Source: Vreelandella sedimenti (GTDB lineage Bacteria > Pseudomonadota > Gammaproteobacteria > Pseudomonadales > Halomonadaceae). Taken from it: 64,000 nucleotides of DNA. Each line of letters opens with the position of its first letter. Position 1 is the first letter of the stretch. Below the pieces are notes generated by a model. That model saw only the letters and a program-made list of their open reading frames with translations. It searched no databases and was not told where the DNA came from. Location: contig NZ_JACCGK010000022.1 in NCBI RefSeq assembly GCF_013416325.1, positions 1 to 64,000 on the forward strand. Reading direction: 5' to 3'. The position numbers and the translations under genes were made by a program. This document shows positions 7,599 to 16,567 of the stretch, one piece after another.

Positions 7599-10186
7599 GT
7601 GATGTGAATTGGCGTTTGGCGATGCGCAGCCTCAAGCGGGATCTGCGCGCAGCTGATGTGCGTGCGCTATTTATTGCCCTGGTATTGGCTGTCGCGGCCT
7701 CCACCATGATTGCGTTTTTTCTTGATCGGTTAGAGCGCGGTCTGGAGCGCCAGGCAGGGCAGATGTTGGGCGGTGATTTGGTGCTAGAGCAGCGTGACCC
7801 TTTTTCAGCGGAGCTGAGAGAGCGCTTGGAAAACGCTGGTTTTGTGCTTAGCGACCAAGTGGACTTGGTGTCGATGATTAGCCGCGAGGGGCGCTTTCAG
7901 CCTGCCAGCTTAAAAGCCGTGGATGAAGTCTACCCTCACTACGGTGTCTCCTACGTAGACTTTGGCGATGGCACCGAGCAAATTGCTTCTGGTCCTCCGC
8001 CAGGAGAGGCGTGGGCGGATCCACGCTTGATGGAACTGGTCGAAATCGAGCTGGGTGATCGAGTACAGGTGGGTCAAACTGAACTGGCAGTAACGGGGAT
8101 CATCGAGCGCGAAGCGGATCAATCCGGTGGTTTTGGTAGTTTTAACCCGCGCTTGATGCTCAATACGGCAGATGTCGAGGCAACGGGCCTGGTTCAAGAG
8201 GGCTCGCGGATTGAGTTTGAAATTCTAGCCGCAGGCCCGCCGGAGGCGCTCGATCAAGTGCAAAGCTTGCTTGCTGAGTTACGCCGCAACGGAGTAGAGG
8301 TGCGGGATGTTCGCGTTGACCGCCCCCAGCTTGGCAATGCGTTACAGCGGGCAGAAAGCTACCTGGGATTAGCCGGGTTAGCGGCGGTATTACTCGCGGG
8401 TGTGGCCGTGGCAATGTCTACCCGGCGTTATGTCGAGCGCCATTTGGATACCGCTGCGCTACTGCGCTGTTTTGGTGCCAGCCAGCGTCAGTTAGTGACG
8501 ATTTTCACCCTTCAGTTACTCGGCTTGGCACTGGTCGCGGCAGTCATCGGAGCGCTGCTTGGCCTTCTTGGTCAAGCGGTGCTGATTTGGCTGTTGGTGA
8601 GTTTTCTACCCATGACACTTCCGCCACCGGGGCTGATGCCACTTGGGTTGGGGGTCTTTACCGCGCTTGCCGTGCTCGTTGGATTTGCCGGGCCAACGCT
8701 GTTACGTATCAAGCAAGTCAGCGCACTAAAAGTACTGCGTCGTGAGCTAGATCCACTGCCTCCATCGGCCTGGCTGGTCGTCGGCGTAGCGAGCATCGTG
8801 TTTGGTGGGTTGCTTTGGCTCTACTCGGGTAGCCTGCCACTGGCGATTGGACTGTTGATCGGCGGTGCGCTGCTGCTTGGCGTGCTTTGGATGATTAGCG
8901 CCTTGTTGCTTAGCGGCCTATTGCGTGCTGTGCAGCGGTTCTCGGGACGCAGTGAGTGGTCACAGGCACTTCGCTTAGGCGGACGTCAATTGGCACGGCG
9001 TCGCCAAGCGGGCCTAGGCCAGTTGCTGGCCTTCTCGGTGACCTTCTTTGCCATGGCGATGATTGTCTTGGTACGTGGCGATTTGCTAAGCACCTGGCAG
9101 GATCAACTGCCTGAAAATACGCCCAACTACTTTGCCATCAATATTCAGCCCTCCGAGCGTGACCCTTTTGAAGCGGCGGTTTCGCCGCGCGTGGAAACCC
9201 AAAGCACCCTCTACCCGATGGTGCGTGGGCGAGTGATCGCGATCAATGATCAGCCACCCAGAGAGGCCGTGCCGCCGGATGCCCGTGGCGACAACTCGCT
9301 ACGCCGCGAACTCAACCTTACTTGGCAATCTGAAGTGCCAGAAGGCAACCAAGTGGTGGCTGGCGAGTGGTTCACGCCGGCGCAGCTGGGTAGCAACTCA
9401 GGCAGTGAGAGCAGCGATGAAAGCCAAGGTTGGATGAGTGCCGTGGAGACAGCGCCACAGTTGGAGCCAGTACCCATCTCAATGGAGGATGGGCTCGCCG
9501 AAAGGCTTGGACTAAGCATTGGTGATGAGATGACCTTCTCGGTGGGTAGCGACGAGATCACTACCCAAATTACCAGCCTGCGCAGTCTGAATTGGGATAG
9601 CTTCCAGCCTAATTTCTTCGTCATCTTCCCGCCGGACGTGCTGGAGCAGTTTGGCCATAGTTACATTACCGCTTTTCACCTGCCAGAGGCGGAACAGGAA
9701 CTGATTCGTGAATTGATCACCGACTTTCCTGGCGTCTCGTTGCTTAATGTGGACGCGATTTTAGGTCAGGTGCGGGATGTGCTTGCCCAGGTCACCCGGG
9801 CAGTGGAGTTGGTGCTCGCCTTGGTGCTACTGGCAGGGATTAGCGTGCTGTATGCCGCGCTGACCGCAAGCCGCCCGGTGCGTGCCCATGAAAGCGGCCT
9901 GCTGCGCGTATTTGGCGCAGGCAGCAGAATGATTTCACGGGTACAGGGAGCTGAGTACGCGCTGTTGGGTTTTGCCAGTGGTTTGATGGGCGCAGTACTT
10001 GCGGAGCTAACCTCAGCCGTACTGTATATTTACCTGCTGGATCTTACCCCGCGTTTGCACCTGGGACTATGGGTTTTCCTTCCCGTTGGCGGGGCGCTAT
10101 TGATCGGTGTCATTGGGCATGCGCTTTCGCGGGGTTTGCGTCGTCAGGCGCCGGCAGCCAGCCTGGGCCTACTGGGTGAAGCTTAA
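7595..10186 (+). CDS. ybbP: ABC transporter permease, FtsX/YbbP type
   Basis: 863 residues. An N-terminal membrane helix (about 25-45) and a MacB-like periplasmic domain are followed by an FtsX core (about 255-375), more membrane helices, a second large periplasmic domain (about 500-735) and a second FtsX core (about 735-855). This duplicated layout is typical of YbbP permeases and differs from the half-size LolC/E proteins. It starts inside the stop codon of the ATPase gene (overlap 7595-7598), implying coupled translation. Together with that ATPase and the divergent tesA it likely handles an envelope substrate, not identified here. Confidence 0.9.
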   Translation: MSDVNWRLAMRSLKRDLRAADVRALFIALVLAVAASTMIAFFLDRLERGLERQAGQMLGGDLVLEQRDPFSAELRERLENAGFVLSDQVDLVSMISREGRFQPASLKAVDEVYPHYGVSYVDFGDGTEQIASGPPPGEAWADPRLMELVEIELGDRVQVGQTELAVTGIIEREADQSGGFGSFNPRLMLNTADVEATGLVQEGSRIEFEILAAGPPEALDQVQSLLAELRRNGVEVRDVRVDRPQLGNALQRAESYLGLAGLAAVLLAGVAVAMSTRRYVERHLDTAALLRCFGASQRQLVTIFTLQLLGLALVAAVIGALLGLLGQAVLIWLLVSFLPMTLPPPGLMPLGLGVFTALAVLVGFAGPTLLRIKQVSALKVLRRELDPLPPSAWLVVGVASIVFGGLLWLYSGSLPLAIGLLIGGALLLGVLWMISALLLSGLLRAVQRFSGRSEWSQALRLGGRQLARRRQAGLGQLLAFSVTFFAMAMIVLVRGDLLSTWQDQLPENTPNYFAINIQPSERDPFEAAVSPRVETQSTLYPMVRGRVIAINDQPPREAVPPDARGDNSLRRELNLTWQSEVPEGNQVVAGEWFTPAQLGSNSGSESSDESQGWMSAVETAPQLEPVPISMEDGLAERLGLSIGDEMTFSVGSDEITTQITSLRSLNWDSFQPNFFVIFPPDVLEQFGHSYITAFHLPEAEQELIRELITDFPGVSLLNVDAILGQVRDVLAQVTRAVELVLALVLLAGISVLYAALTASRPVRAHESGLLRVFGAGSRMISRVQGAEYALLGFASGLMGAVLAELTSAVLYIYLLDLTPRLHLGLWVFLPVGGALLIGVIGHALSRGLRRQAPAASLGLLGEA

Positions 10187-10213
10187 TTCGATGAGGCTTT
10201 GACGACTTATGAA

Positions 10214-10306
10214 TCAGCGGGCCAGCCAAAAACCGACAACGGTGGCGCTGATGACAGCAACAAAAAAGACCATATTACGGGCGCGGGTATCACGACGTGG
10301 TTTCAT
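10214..10306 (-). CDS. Possible small single-span membrane protein
   Basis: A 30-codon frame encodes MKPRRDTRARN, then one hydrophobic helix (MVFFVAVISATVVGFWLA) and a final R. The basic N-terminus and single helix fit a small inner-membrane protein with its N-terminus in the cytoplasm. It is antisense to its neighbours, and no convincing ribosome site precedes the ATG. A frame on the other strand (ATG 10209) is also open but looks less protein-like. Weakly supported. Confidence 0.33.
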   Translation of the reverse strand: MKPRRDTRARNMVFFVAVISATVVGFWLAR

Positions 10307-10439
10307 AACGGCACCAACACTATGTTGAGGTGAAATATTCCTAGCATGGTAACGTTTGTCGCCTACGCCGTCATCTTGCTGGCCCAGTGACGCGACCGTT
10401 TGTTTAGGATTATTAGCTGTTTATTCAGGACTTTTACTT

Positions 10440-11342
10440 ATGCCCCACACCACCCCGGCAGCGCTCTCTGTTGCGCCAAAGCTGCTTTCGCTTGCCCAAG
10501 GTCGCTTAGCGGCGCTGAGCTGGGGCCATGCTGACGCCCCAACTTGGTTAGCCTTACACGGCTGGTTGGATAATGCGGCCAGCTTTACCCGGTTAGCCCC
10601 GCTGTTGGTAGAGGCGTTGGATATTCGCATTGTGGCGCTGGATTTTCGCGGCCATGGTCATTCGGCACACGCACCACAGGGCGGTGACTATGCCCTTTGG
10701 GACTATTGCCATGACGTGTTGGATGCCATGGAGTCCTTGGGTCTGGAGCAAACCAGCTTACTGGCCCATTCCATGGGGGCGGCAGTGGCCTGCTTGCTCG
10801 CCGCTTCGTTACCTGAGCGTGTCGAGCGGCTAACGCTAATTGATGGACTTGGGGCGCTCAATACGCCCATTGAAGAGACTGCCAACCAGCTGCGTAAGGG
10901 ACTTACAGCCTACCGTCGGCCGCTATCACGAGCGCCGCGTTACCCCGATATCGAGAGTGCTGTCGCTGCGCGTGTTGCTGGTGGAGTTACACCGATGGAT
11001 AGCATCACGGCAACACCGTTAGTAGAGCGTAACACCCAGCCTACTGCCGACGGGCATGTGCAAATGCGCACCGACAGCCGGCTACTTAAGCCGTCCCTGG
11101 TGCGTTTTACTCCGCAGCAAGTGCTATCGCTACTGGCGGAAATTAACGCTCCGCTGCTATTGATAGAAGGCGAGCAGGGGATTTTAGGCGAGCGAAAATG
11201 GGCTCAAGAGGCACGGCAAGCGGCCAAAGGATTAACCCGCAAGGTGCTCAAGGGGGGGCATCATTTACACTTGGAGCCTAGAGCAGTGGCGCAAGTCGCC
11301 TCGGCTATCGGCGTTCATTGGGGTAACACTGGTGCCGTTTAG
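10440..11342 (+). CDS. Alpha/beta hydrolase (SERHL-like serine hydrolase)
   Basis: 300 residues from ATG 10440, chosen because AGGA (10427-10430) sits at good spacing; a longer frame reaching TTG 10356 adds an unlikely N-terminus. The oxyanion region LHGWLDNAASF, nucleophile elbow AHSMGAA, and C-terminal catalytic His region GGHHLHLE define an alpha/beta hydrolase of the serine hydrolase-like (SERHL) group. No signal peptide is expected, so it is cytoplasmic. The physiological ester or amide substrate cannot be told from sequence. It lies 14 bp upstream of the patatin gene, so the two are probably cotranscribed. Confidence 0.85.
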   Translation: MPHTTPAALSVAPKLLSLAQGRLAALSWGHADAPTWLALHGWLDNAASFTRLAPLLVEALDIRIVALDFRGHGHSAHAPQGGDYALWDYCHDVLDAMESLGLEQTSLLAHSMGAAVACLLAASLPERVERLTLIDGLGALNTPIEETANQLRKGLTAYRRPLSRAPRYPDIESAVAARVAGGVTPMDSITATPLVERNTQPTADGHVQMRTDSRLLKPSLVRFTPQQVLSLLAEINAPLLLIEGEQGILGERKWAQEARQAAKGLTRKVLKGGHHLHLEPRAVAQVASAIGVHWGNTGAV

Positions 11343-11356
11343 GAAAGGAAAGCAGC

Positions 11357-12388
11357 ATGAATGAATTGGCTCACGTGAGCAGTGGTAATAAAGTCGCTCT
11401 GGTATTGGGCAGCGGTGGCGCCCGTGGCTACGCGCATATCGGCGTGATCGAGGCGCTGGAGGCGCGGGGGTTTGAAATTATTGCCGTATCAGGGTGTTCA
11501 ATGGGCGCAGTGATTGGCGGTATTTATGCCGCAGGTAAGCTGCCTGAATACCGTGACTGGGTATGTCAACTTGACTACCTGGATGTGCTCAAGCTGGTTG
11601 ACGTAACCTGGAGCTCGATGGGGGCGATGCGTGCCAGCAAAGTCATGAGCAAACTGGAAGCGCTGGTCGGCGATATTCTGATTGAAGACCTAGCGATCCC
11701 CGTTACCACGGTAGCGACAGACTTAGTGCGGCAACGGGAAGTGTGGTTTCAAAGTGGCCCATTGCTGCAGGCGATTCGTGCCTCAATGGCCGTGCCGGGT
11801 GTTATAACCCCTGTTCATCTGGGCGAGCAGGTGCTGGTGGATGGCGGGCTGCTCAACCCGCTGCCGATTATGCCCATGGTAGCCGCGCACCAAGCAGACT
11901 TTGTGGTCGCAGTTAATGTGACTGCCCATAGCCCATTGCCGGTGACCTTAGAGGAGTTACTGCCCAAAGAGGAGGAAGCCGCCGATAGTCGCACCCAAAG
12001 CGAGATCGACCGCGATCAACGCATGGGCAGTTGGATAGGCGAGGTGCGTGCTGCTACCCAAAAACTGTGGGCTGGGCTGGGCGGCAATGGTGATGGCGCA
12101 AACGGGGAGAACGACGACAAAGAGCTAGAAGAAACCACTGAAGCGCGCGGCAAGCGCGAGTGGAGCAAGCTCGATATGATTTTGGAGTCATTCGATATTA
12201 CCCAGGCGGCGTTGGCAAAGTACAAAGTGGCGGGGTATCCACCCGATGTGCTGATCGAAATCCCCAAAACAGTGTGTAGTACTTACGAATTTTACCGGGG
12301 CCGAGATTTGATTCGTCTTGGCCGCCATTTGGCAGATGAAGCGCTGGAACGCCGGATGCCCGGTATCGCTTCCGATGCTACCGAGTAA
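11357..12388 (+). CDS. Patatin-like phospholipase (RssA type)
   Basis: 343 residues. The oxyanion-hole motif GSGGARG near the N-terminus, nucleophile elbow GCSMG (Ser near residue 47) and DGG catalytic Asp (VDGGLLNPLP) form an intact patatin Ser-Asp dyad. Bacterial relatives are lipid acyl hydrolases, cytoplasmic or membrane-associated. Compared with the ~300-residue RssA group it has a longer region after the catalytic Asp, with a charged, Gly/Asn-rich insert (about 190-265). A strong AGGAAAGGA ribosome site precedes the start. It follows the alpha/beta hydrolase and converges on the Smr gene 3 bp away. Confidence 0.88.
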   Translation: MNELAHVSSGNKVALVLGSGGARGYAHIGVIEALEARGFEIIAVSGCSMGAVIGGIYAAGKLPEYRDWVCQLDYLDVLKLVDVTWSSMGAMRASKVMSKLEALVGDILIEDLAIPVTTVATDLVRQREVWFQSGPLLQAIRASMAVPGVITPVHLGEQVLVDGGLLNPLPIMPMVAAHQADFVVAVNVTAHSPLPVTLEELLPKEEEAADSRTQSEIDRDQRMGSWIGEVRAATQKLWAGLGGNGDGANGENDDKELEETTEARGKREWSKLDMILESFDITQAALAKYKVAGYPPDVLIEIPKTVCSTYEFYRGRDLIRLGRHLADEALERRMPGIASDATE

Positions 12389-12391
12389 CGG

Positions 12392-12961
12392 CTACTGACT
12401 CCGCTTGCGCAGTAGGATGTACACTGCCCCAGTGCCACCGTCGATATCGATGGCCGAGCAGAACGCCAACACCCCCGGCCACTCTCGTAGCCAGGTATTG
12501 GTATGGCTTTTGAGTACAGGAAAGTCAGAGGTGGTACCCCACGCTTTGCCATGCACCACCAGCACACAGCGCAGACCTTGCCCCGCTGAATCACGCAGAA
12601 AACTCTCCAACTCCGCGCGGGCCTCCTCCAGCGTATAACCATGCAGATCAAGCCCCGCCTGCCATGCGGTTTGGCCGCGCTTTAGCTGGCTAAACGTACG
12701 CCATGGCAAGTCGGGCACGCTGAACTCGAGGTACTCTGAGGGGCGCACGGCTTCCACCCGGCCATCCGAAGTGCGCCCGCTGGATTGAGGGGCGCTGCTC
12801 TCGACTGCCGCGTTGCGCCGTGCTTCATGGGCCTTAACGTCGCGCTTGGGTTTGCCTGGGTCGGCCTGATTGGTGGCGATAGGGCGTACCCCCGCCGCCT
12901 TCAAGGCGTCGCGGAAGGCACTGATATCGTCATCATTCGGCAGGTGGCGGTGTCGCGTCAT
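12392..12961 (-). CDS. Smr-domain protein (predicted endonuclease)
   Basis: 189 residues: a low-complexity, charged N-terminal half followed by an Smr domain (about 100-189) with the hallmark LDLHG and VVHGKAWG motifs and the GGTGAVYILLRK ending. Smr domains are nucleases; the E. coli relative SmrB cleaves mRNA at collided ribosomes, while others are linked to recombination or mismatch processing. I cannot tell whether this is the SmrA or SmrB type. Divergent from prmB, with a 175-bp promoter region between them. Confidence 0.88.
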   Translation of the reverse strand: MTRHRHLPNDDDISAFRDALKAAGVRPIATNQADPGKPKRDVKAHEARRNAAVESSAPQSSGRTSDGRVEAVRPSEYLEFSVPDLPWRTFSQLKRGQTAWQAGLDLHGYTLEEARAELESFLRDSAGQGLRCVLVVHGKAWGTTSDFPVLKSHTNTWLREWPGVLAFCSAIDIDGGTGAVYILLRKRSQ

Positions 12962-13136
12962 GTCAGGCTCGGGTGGCAGAAAAATGGGGTAGCACAGGTG
13001 AAACAGTTAAAGAAGCACAGTATAGCGGGCTGAGCGTTGCTGTGAACCGGGCGGCGTGAAAGGTACAATCTTTTATTCGTCATATGGCTCAGCTTCTATT
13101 GCCTGCAGTCATGATTATCGTTAACCAGGAGCCGCT

Positions 13137-14096
13137 GTGACCACGCATTTAAACGTTGAGCATTCTCACTCAACCCTTTCCCTGTCGGAGTCGTTGCTGG
13201 TGAGCCAGCTCTTTACGCTGCGCGACTACCTGCGCTGGGTCTCCAGCGAGTTTTATCTGGCGGGCCTGCACTACGGCCATGGTACCGATTCTGCCTGGGA
13301 TGAGGCGGTGGCACTCTGCTTGGGTGCGCTGCACCTGCCGTGGAATATCGACCCCAGTGTGCTAGAAGCGCGGCTGCTGCCCGTGGAGCGCCAGCGGATT
13401 ATTGCCTTGGCGCGGGAACGTGTTACCACCCGCCGCCCGCTGCCTTATCTGCTCGGCGAAAGCTTCTTTGCCGGTCACCCGTTTAGCGTTGACGAGCGCG
13501 TGCTGATTCCGCGCTCGCCGATTGCCGAGCTGATTGAAGACGGCTTTGCCGCCTGGTTTCCCGAAGAGCCACCCGCTAGCGTACTGGATCTATGCACTGG
13601 CTCCGGTTGTATCGGCATTGCTACGGCACTCTATTTGCCCACCTGCGAAGTGGCGCTTGCTGATATCAGCCAGGATGCCCTGGCCGTGGCACGGCAAAAT
13701 ATTACCCGCCATGATGTGGGAGACCGGGTGCGAGCGGTGGAGTCGGATGTATTCAGCGGCTTGGAAGGTCGACGTTTTGATCTCATCGTCTCCAACCCGC
13801 CCTATGTTGATGCCCGTGACCTGGCCACCATGCCTGCTGAGTTCCGCCATGAGCCCTCCTTGGCACTGGGGGCAGGCAACGATGGCTTGGATATTGTCCG
13901 GCGCATACTGCGTGAAGCGCGGGAACACCTAACCGATGAGGGCTGGCTGATTGTAGAAGTCGGCAACTCTGATCGCCATGTGGAAGCGGCGTTTCCCGAC
14001 GTGACTTTCCTATGGCTTGAATTCGAGCGTGGCGGCCAGGGCGTATTTGCCTTGAGCGCCGCTGAACTCGACGCCCATGCGGCGTCTTTCCAGTGA
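13137..14096 (+). CDS. prmB: Ribosomal protein uL3 glutamine N5-methyltransferase
   Basis: 319 residues starting at GTG 13137, which is preceded by AGGAG (13126-13130). Helical N-terminal substrate domain, then a Rossmann methyltransferase with SAM motif VLDLCTGSGCIGIA and the catalytic NPPY (SNPPYVDA) that positions the target glutamine amide. The N-terminal pattern places it with PrmB (ribosomal L3), not PrmC (release factors). It lies 13 bp upstream of aroC, the usual prmB-aroC pairing in gammaproteobacteria, so the two are likely one transcript. Confidence 0.95.
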   Translation: MTTHLNVEHSHSTLSLSESLLVSQLFTLRDYLRWVSSEFYLAGLHYGHGTDSAWDEAVALCLGALHLPWNIDPSVLEARLLPVERQRIIALARERVTTRRPLPYLLGESFFAGHPFSVDERVLIPRSPIAELIEDGFAAWFPEEPPASVLDLCTGSGCIGIATALYLPTCEVALADISQDALAVARQNITRHDVGDRVRAVESDVFSGLEGRRFDLIVSNPPYVDARDLATMPAEFRHEPSLALGAGNDGLDIVRRILREAREHLTDEGWLIVEVGNSDRHVEAAFPDVTFLWLEFERGGQGVFALSAAELDAHAASFQ

Positions 14097-14109
14097 GGAA
14101 CTAACCGCC

Positions 14110-15201
14110 ATGTCTGGCAATACGTTTGGCAAACTATTTACCGTCACTACTTTCGGTGAGAGCCACGGCCCTGCGCTCGGCGCGATCGTTGATGGCTGTC
14201 CGCCTGGGTTACCGTTAAGCGAAGCAGATTTGCAGCACGATCTGGATCGCCGTCGGCCGGGCAGTTCACGGCATACCACCCAACGTAAAGAGCCTGATCA
14301 GGTGCGCATCCTGTCAGGGGTGTTTGAAGGCAAGACCACCGGTACCTCTATTGGCCTGTTAATCGAAAATACCGACCAGCGCTCTAACGACTACTCAAAA
14401 ATCAAAGAGCAGTTTCGGCCAGCGCATGCGGATTACACCTATCACCATAAATATGGCCACCGCGACTACCGCGGCGGCGGGCGCTCCAGCGCCCGTGAAA
14501 CTGCTATGCGAGTAGCCGCAGGGGCGATTGCCAAGAAATATTTGGCCACCCAAGGTGTTCAGATTCGCGGTTATATGAGCCAGCTAGGCCCCATTAAGAT
14601 TGATTTTAAACAGTGGGAGTCGGTGGATAAAAATGCCTTTTTCTGCCCCGATCCAGAGCGCGTCGCCGAACTGGAAGCCTATATGGATCAGCTGCGCCGC
14701 GATCAGGATTCGGTAGGTGCCGAGATCACCGTGATTGCCGAAGGGGTGCCGGTAGGGCTGGGCGAACCGGTGTTTGACCGCCTGGATGCTGACCTAGCGC
14801 ATGGTTTGATGAGTATTAATGCGGTAAAAGGTGTGGAGATAGGCGCAGGGTTTGGTTGTGTGGCCCAGCGGGGCAGTGAACACCGTGACGAGATGACGCC
14901 TGAAGGCTTTCACTCCAATCATGCTGGAGGCGTACTGGGTGGTATTTCCAGCGGCCAACCCATTGTGGCTCGCTTAGCGCTAAAACCGACGTCCAGCATT
15001 ACCACACCTGGCCGCTCTATCGATATCCATGGACAGGCCGTCGAAGTGATTACCAAAGGGCGTCACGACCCCTGCGTGGGTATTCGCGCAACGCCCATTG
15101 CTGAGGCGATGATGGCGATTACGTTGCTGGATCACTGGCTGCGTCATCGCGGCCAGAATAGTGAGGTGAGCGTTGATACGCCGCGTTTATCCCAGCGCTA
15201 A
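14110..15201 (+). CDS. aroC: Chorismate synthase
   Basis: 363 residues from ATG 14110 (GAGGA at 14096-14100); the frame extends upstream but that would overlap prmB. Shows FGESHGPALG at the N-terminus, the RPGSSRHTTQR segment, GGGRSSARETA and the C-terminal RHDPCVGIRA motif, all typical of this FMN-dependent enzyme, which converts EPSP to chorismate as the last common step of aromatic biosynthesis. Length matches the family. It supplies the precursor used by the trpG/trpD/trpC enzymes encoded 40 kb downstream. Confidence 0.97.
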   Translation: MSGNTFGKLFTVTTFGESHGPALGAIVDGCPPGLPLSEADLQHDLDRRRPGSSRHTTQRKEPDQVRILSGVFEGKTTGTSIGLLIENTDQRSNDYSKIKEQFRPAHADYTYHHKYGHRDYRGGGRSSARETAMRVAAGAIAKKYLATQGVQIRGYMSQLGPIKIDFKQWESVDKNAFFCPDPERVAELEAYMDQLRRDQDSVGAEITVIAEGVPVGLGEPVFDRLDADLAHGLMSINAVKGVEIGAGFGCVAQRGSEHRDEMTPEGFHSNHAGGVLGGISSGQPIVARLALKPTSSITTPGRSIDIHGQAVEVITKGRHDPCVGIRATPIAEAMMAITLLDHWLRHRGQNSEVSVDTPRLSQR

Positions 15202-15263
15202 CGCAATACGGTGAGGTTTGCAGTTCACTGCTACACTCAAACAAAACAGTGCAGGAGCCGCCT

Positions 15264-15770
15264 ATGAAGATTAACGTTGAGTTTGATCTTACCCCGGACG
15301 AGTTTCGCCAATCTCTGGGGTTGCCGGATGTCGAAGCCTTCCAGAAAAATCTGCTGGAAAATATCCAGCGGCAAATGGAGTCTGGGGTAGAGGGCTACGA
15401 CCCCATGAGTCTTATGAGGCCCTTTCTCCAGCAGCCGATGATGCAGCAAGGGCTCTCTCAAGGGCTATCTGAAGGGCTGTCTCAAGGGCTAGCCAACTTC
15501 GGCACTTATCAGCAAATGATGTTGGATATGTTGCGCCAAGCGGGCAGTGCCAGCACTAATTCCACTAGTACCTCTTCGGCTAACGGCAGTGCGTCTGAGC
15601 AGGGTGGTAACACCAGCACTAAAAGCAGTGCGGCGAGTTCCAGGGCGAGCAGTACTAATAATAGTGCCAATAAAAGTACCAGTAGTGGTGGTAAGGCCAA
15701 GTCAACAGCGTCGTCGCGCTCACGTTCCGGCTCAAGCACACGCTCAACATCCAAGCGCAGTGATTCATAA
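15264..15770 (+). CDS. DUF6489-like protein with GLS repeat and Ser-rich basic tail
   Basis: 168 residues from ATG 15264 (AGGAG 15253-15257); a GTG at 15249 is too far upstream. The N-terminus (MKINVEFDLTPDEFRQSLGLPDV) matches what I recall of the DUF6489 family often found near PHA genes. Residues 62-77 are a tetrapeptide repeat of the type Q-G-L-S, also present at the start of PhaC. From about residue 92 the protein is low-complexity Ser/Thr/Asn with Lys/Arg rising toward the end, a tail that could contact DNA or granule surfaces (inference). It sits between aroC and phaP-phaC. Function unknown; a PHA granule accessory role is plausible. Confidence 0.75.
   Translation: MKINVEFDLTPDEFRQSLGLPDVEAFQKNLLENIQRQMESGVEGYDPMSLMRPFLQQPMMQQGLSQGLSEGLSQGLANFGTYQQMMLDMLRQAGSASTNSTSTSSANGSASEQGGNTSTKSSAASSRASSTNNSANKSTSSGGKAKSTASSRSRSGSSTRSTSKRSDS
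15447..15494 (+). repeat. Four 12-bp tandem units in the DUF6489 gene
   Basis: Units at 15447, 15459, 15471 and 15483 follow the pattern CAAGGGCTNTCT and encode Q/E-G-L-S; the last unit decays. The same unit recurs at 16607-16678 inside phaC. Confidence 0.8.
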
Positions 15771-15858
15771 ATCAGTAACGATAGACTGGCAAAAATAGAT
15801 TGTGGGGAAGTGAGAAAGCGCTTGGTAAAGATCGCTAATGGCGATATGAGAGAGGCAA

Positions 15859-15958
15859 TGCAGAGACGTTTTTGCAGCGTTACTGAATGCAGCTACTTAA
15901 AACAGTGTCGCTGTTGCAATGCAGCATGCCAAGGACTACTCTTTTTGCAGTGCAGCAA
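15859..15958 (+). promoter_or_regulatory. Cluster of TGCAG motifs upstream of phaP (candidate PhaR operator)
   Basis: TGCAG occurs at 15859, 15873, 15888, 15920, 15946 and 15951. Two copies sit in near-identical 14-mers, TTGCAATGCAGCAT (15914-15927) and TTGCAGTGCAGCAA (15945-15958), 31 bp apart, about three helical turns. PhaR-type repressors of phasin genes are reported to bind TGC-rich sites with CTGC/GCAG arms, so this is a candidate operator for phaP. The match is by eye and no phaR gene lies in the window. Confidence 0.45.
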
Positions 15959-16038
15959 ATCAAGGTAAGGCAAGATCAGTTAGATCACTATGAGTCACTC
16001 CAAGGCTCATGCCAAGGAACTAAACAGGAGCAGACACT

Positions 16039-16449
16039 ATGCAAGATAATATGATGGACGCCTTCAACGCCCAAACTAAGCAAATGTTTGAGCCCATGCG
16101 TAAAATTAATTCGCTGATGCTCAACAACATGGAAAAAATGACCCAGTATCAGCTGGAAGCCATGAAGCGCTACAGCCAGATGGGTACAGAGCGCATCCGT
16201 AGCGCCACTGAAATTCAAGACGCAGAAAGCCTGCGTGATTTTGGCACCAAGCAAGCTGAAATGATGAACGAGCTTTCCCAGCAGATGCAGGAAGACGCGC
16301 GTGTCATGAGCGAAATGAGCCTGCAGTTTAAGTCTGAAATGGAAAAAATGTTCAGCGAAGCCGGTCAGCAAATGTCCGAGCAAGCCAAGGCTGCTACTAA
16401 AAGCGAGCAACCTGCCAAAGCCTCTAGTCAGTCATCGCGCAAAAGCTGA
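16039..16449 (+). CDS. phaP: Phasin, PHA granule-associated protein
   Basis: 136 residues, almost entirely amphipathic helix rich in Met, Gln and Glu, with a Lys/Ser-rich C-terminal tail. The pattern (FEPMRKINSLMLNNMEKM... YQLEAMKRYSQMGTERI) fits the phasin_2 family. Phasins coat polyhydroxyalkanoate granules and control their size and number. A leader of about 270 bp with clustered TGCAG motifs lies upstream, and a strong hairpin separates it from phaC downstream, so phaP is probably expressed more strongly than phaC. Confidence 0.9.
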   Translation: MQDNMMDAFNAQTKQMFEPMRKINSLMLNNMEKMTQYQLEAMKRYSQMGTERIRSATEIQDAESLRDFGTKQAEMMNELSQQMQEDARVMSEMSLQFKSEMEKMFSEAGQQMSEQAKAATKSEQPAKASSQSSRKS

Positions 16450-16459
16450 TTAGTGACTT

Positions 16460-16487
16460 CATCGCGGCGCTCAAGGGCGCCGCGATG
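16460..16487 (+). terminator. Hairpin between phaP and phaC
   Basis: A perfect 11-bp stem (CATCGCGGCGC / GCGCCGCGATG) with a 6-nt loop follows the phaP stop by 11 bp. The T-tract is weak (CATTTATA), so it may be a partial terminator or an mRNA-stabilising structure at the phaP 3' end. Confidence 0.6.
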
Positions 16488-16567
16488 CATTTATAAGCTT
16501 AAATTTATATATGCTTACATAGCCAAAGTGGTCGGTGCGCCCGAAGATAGGCGTAGGGAGAATGAGT

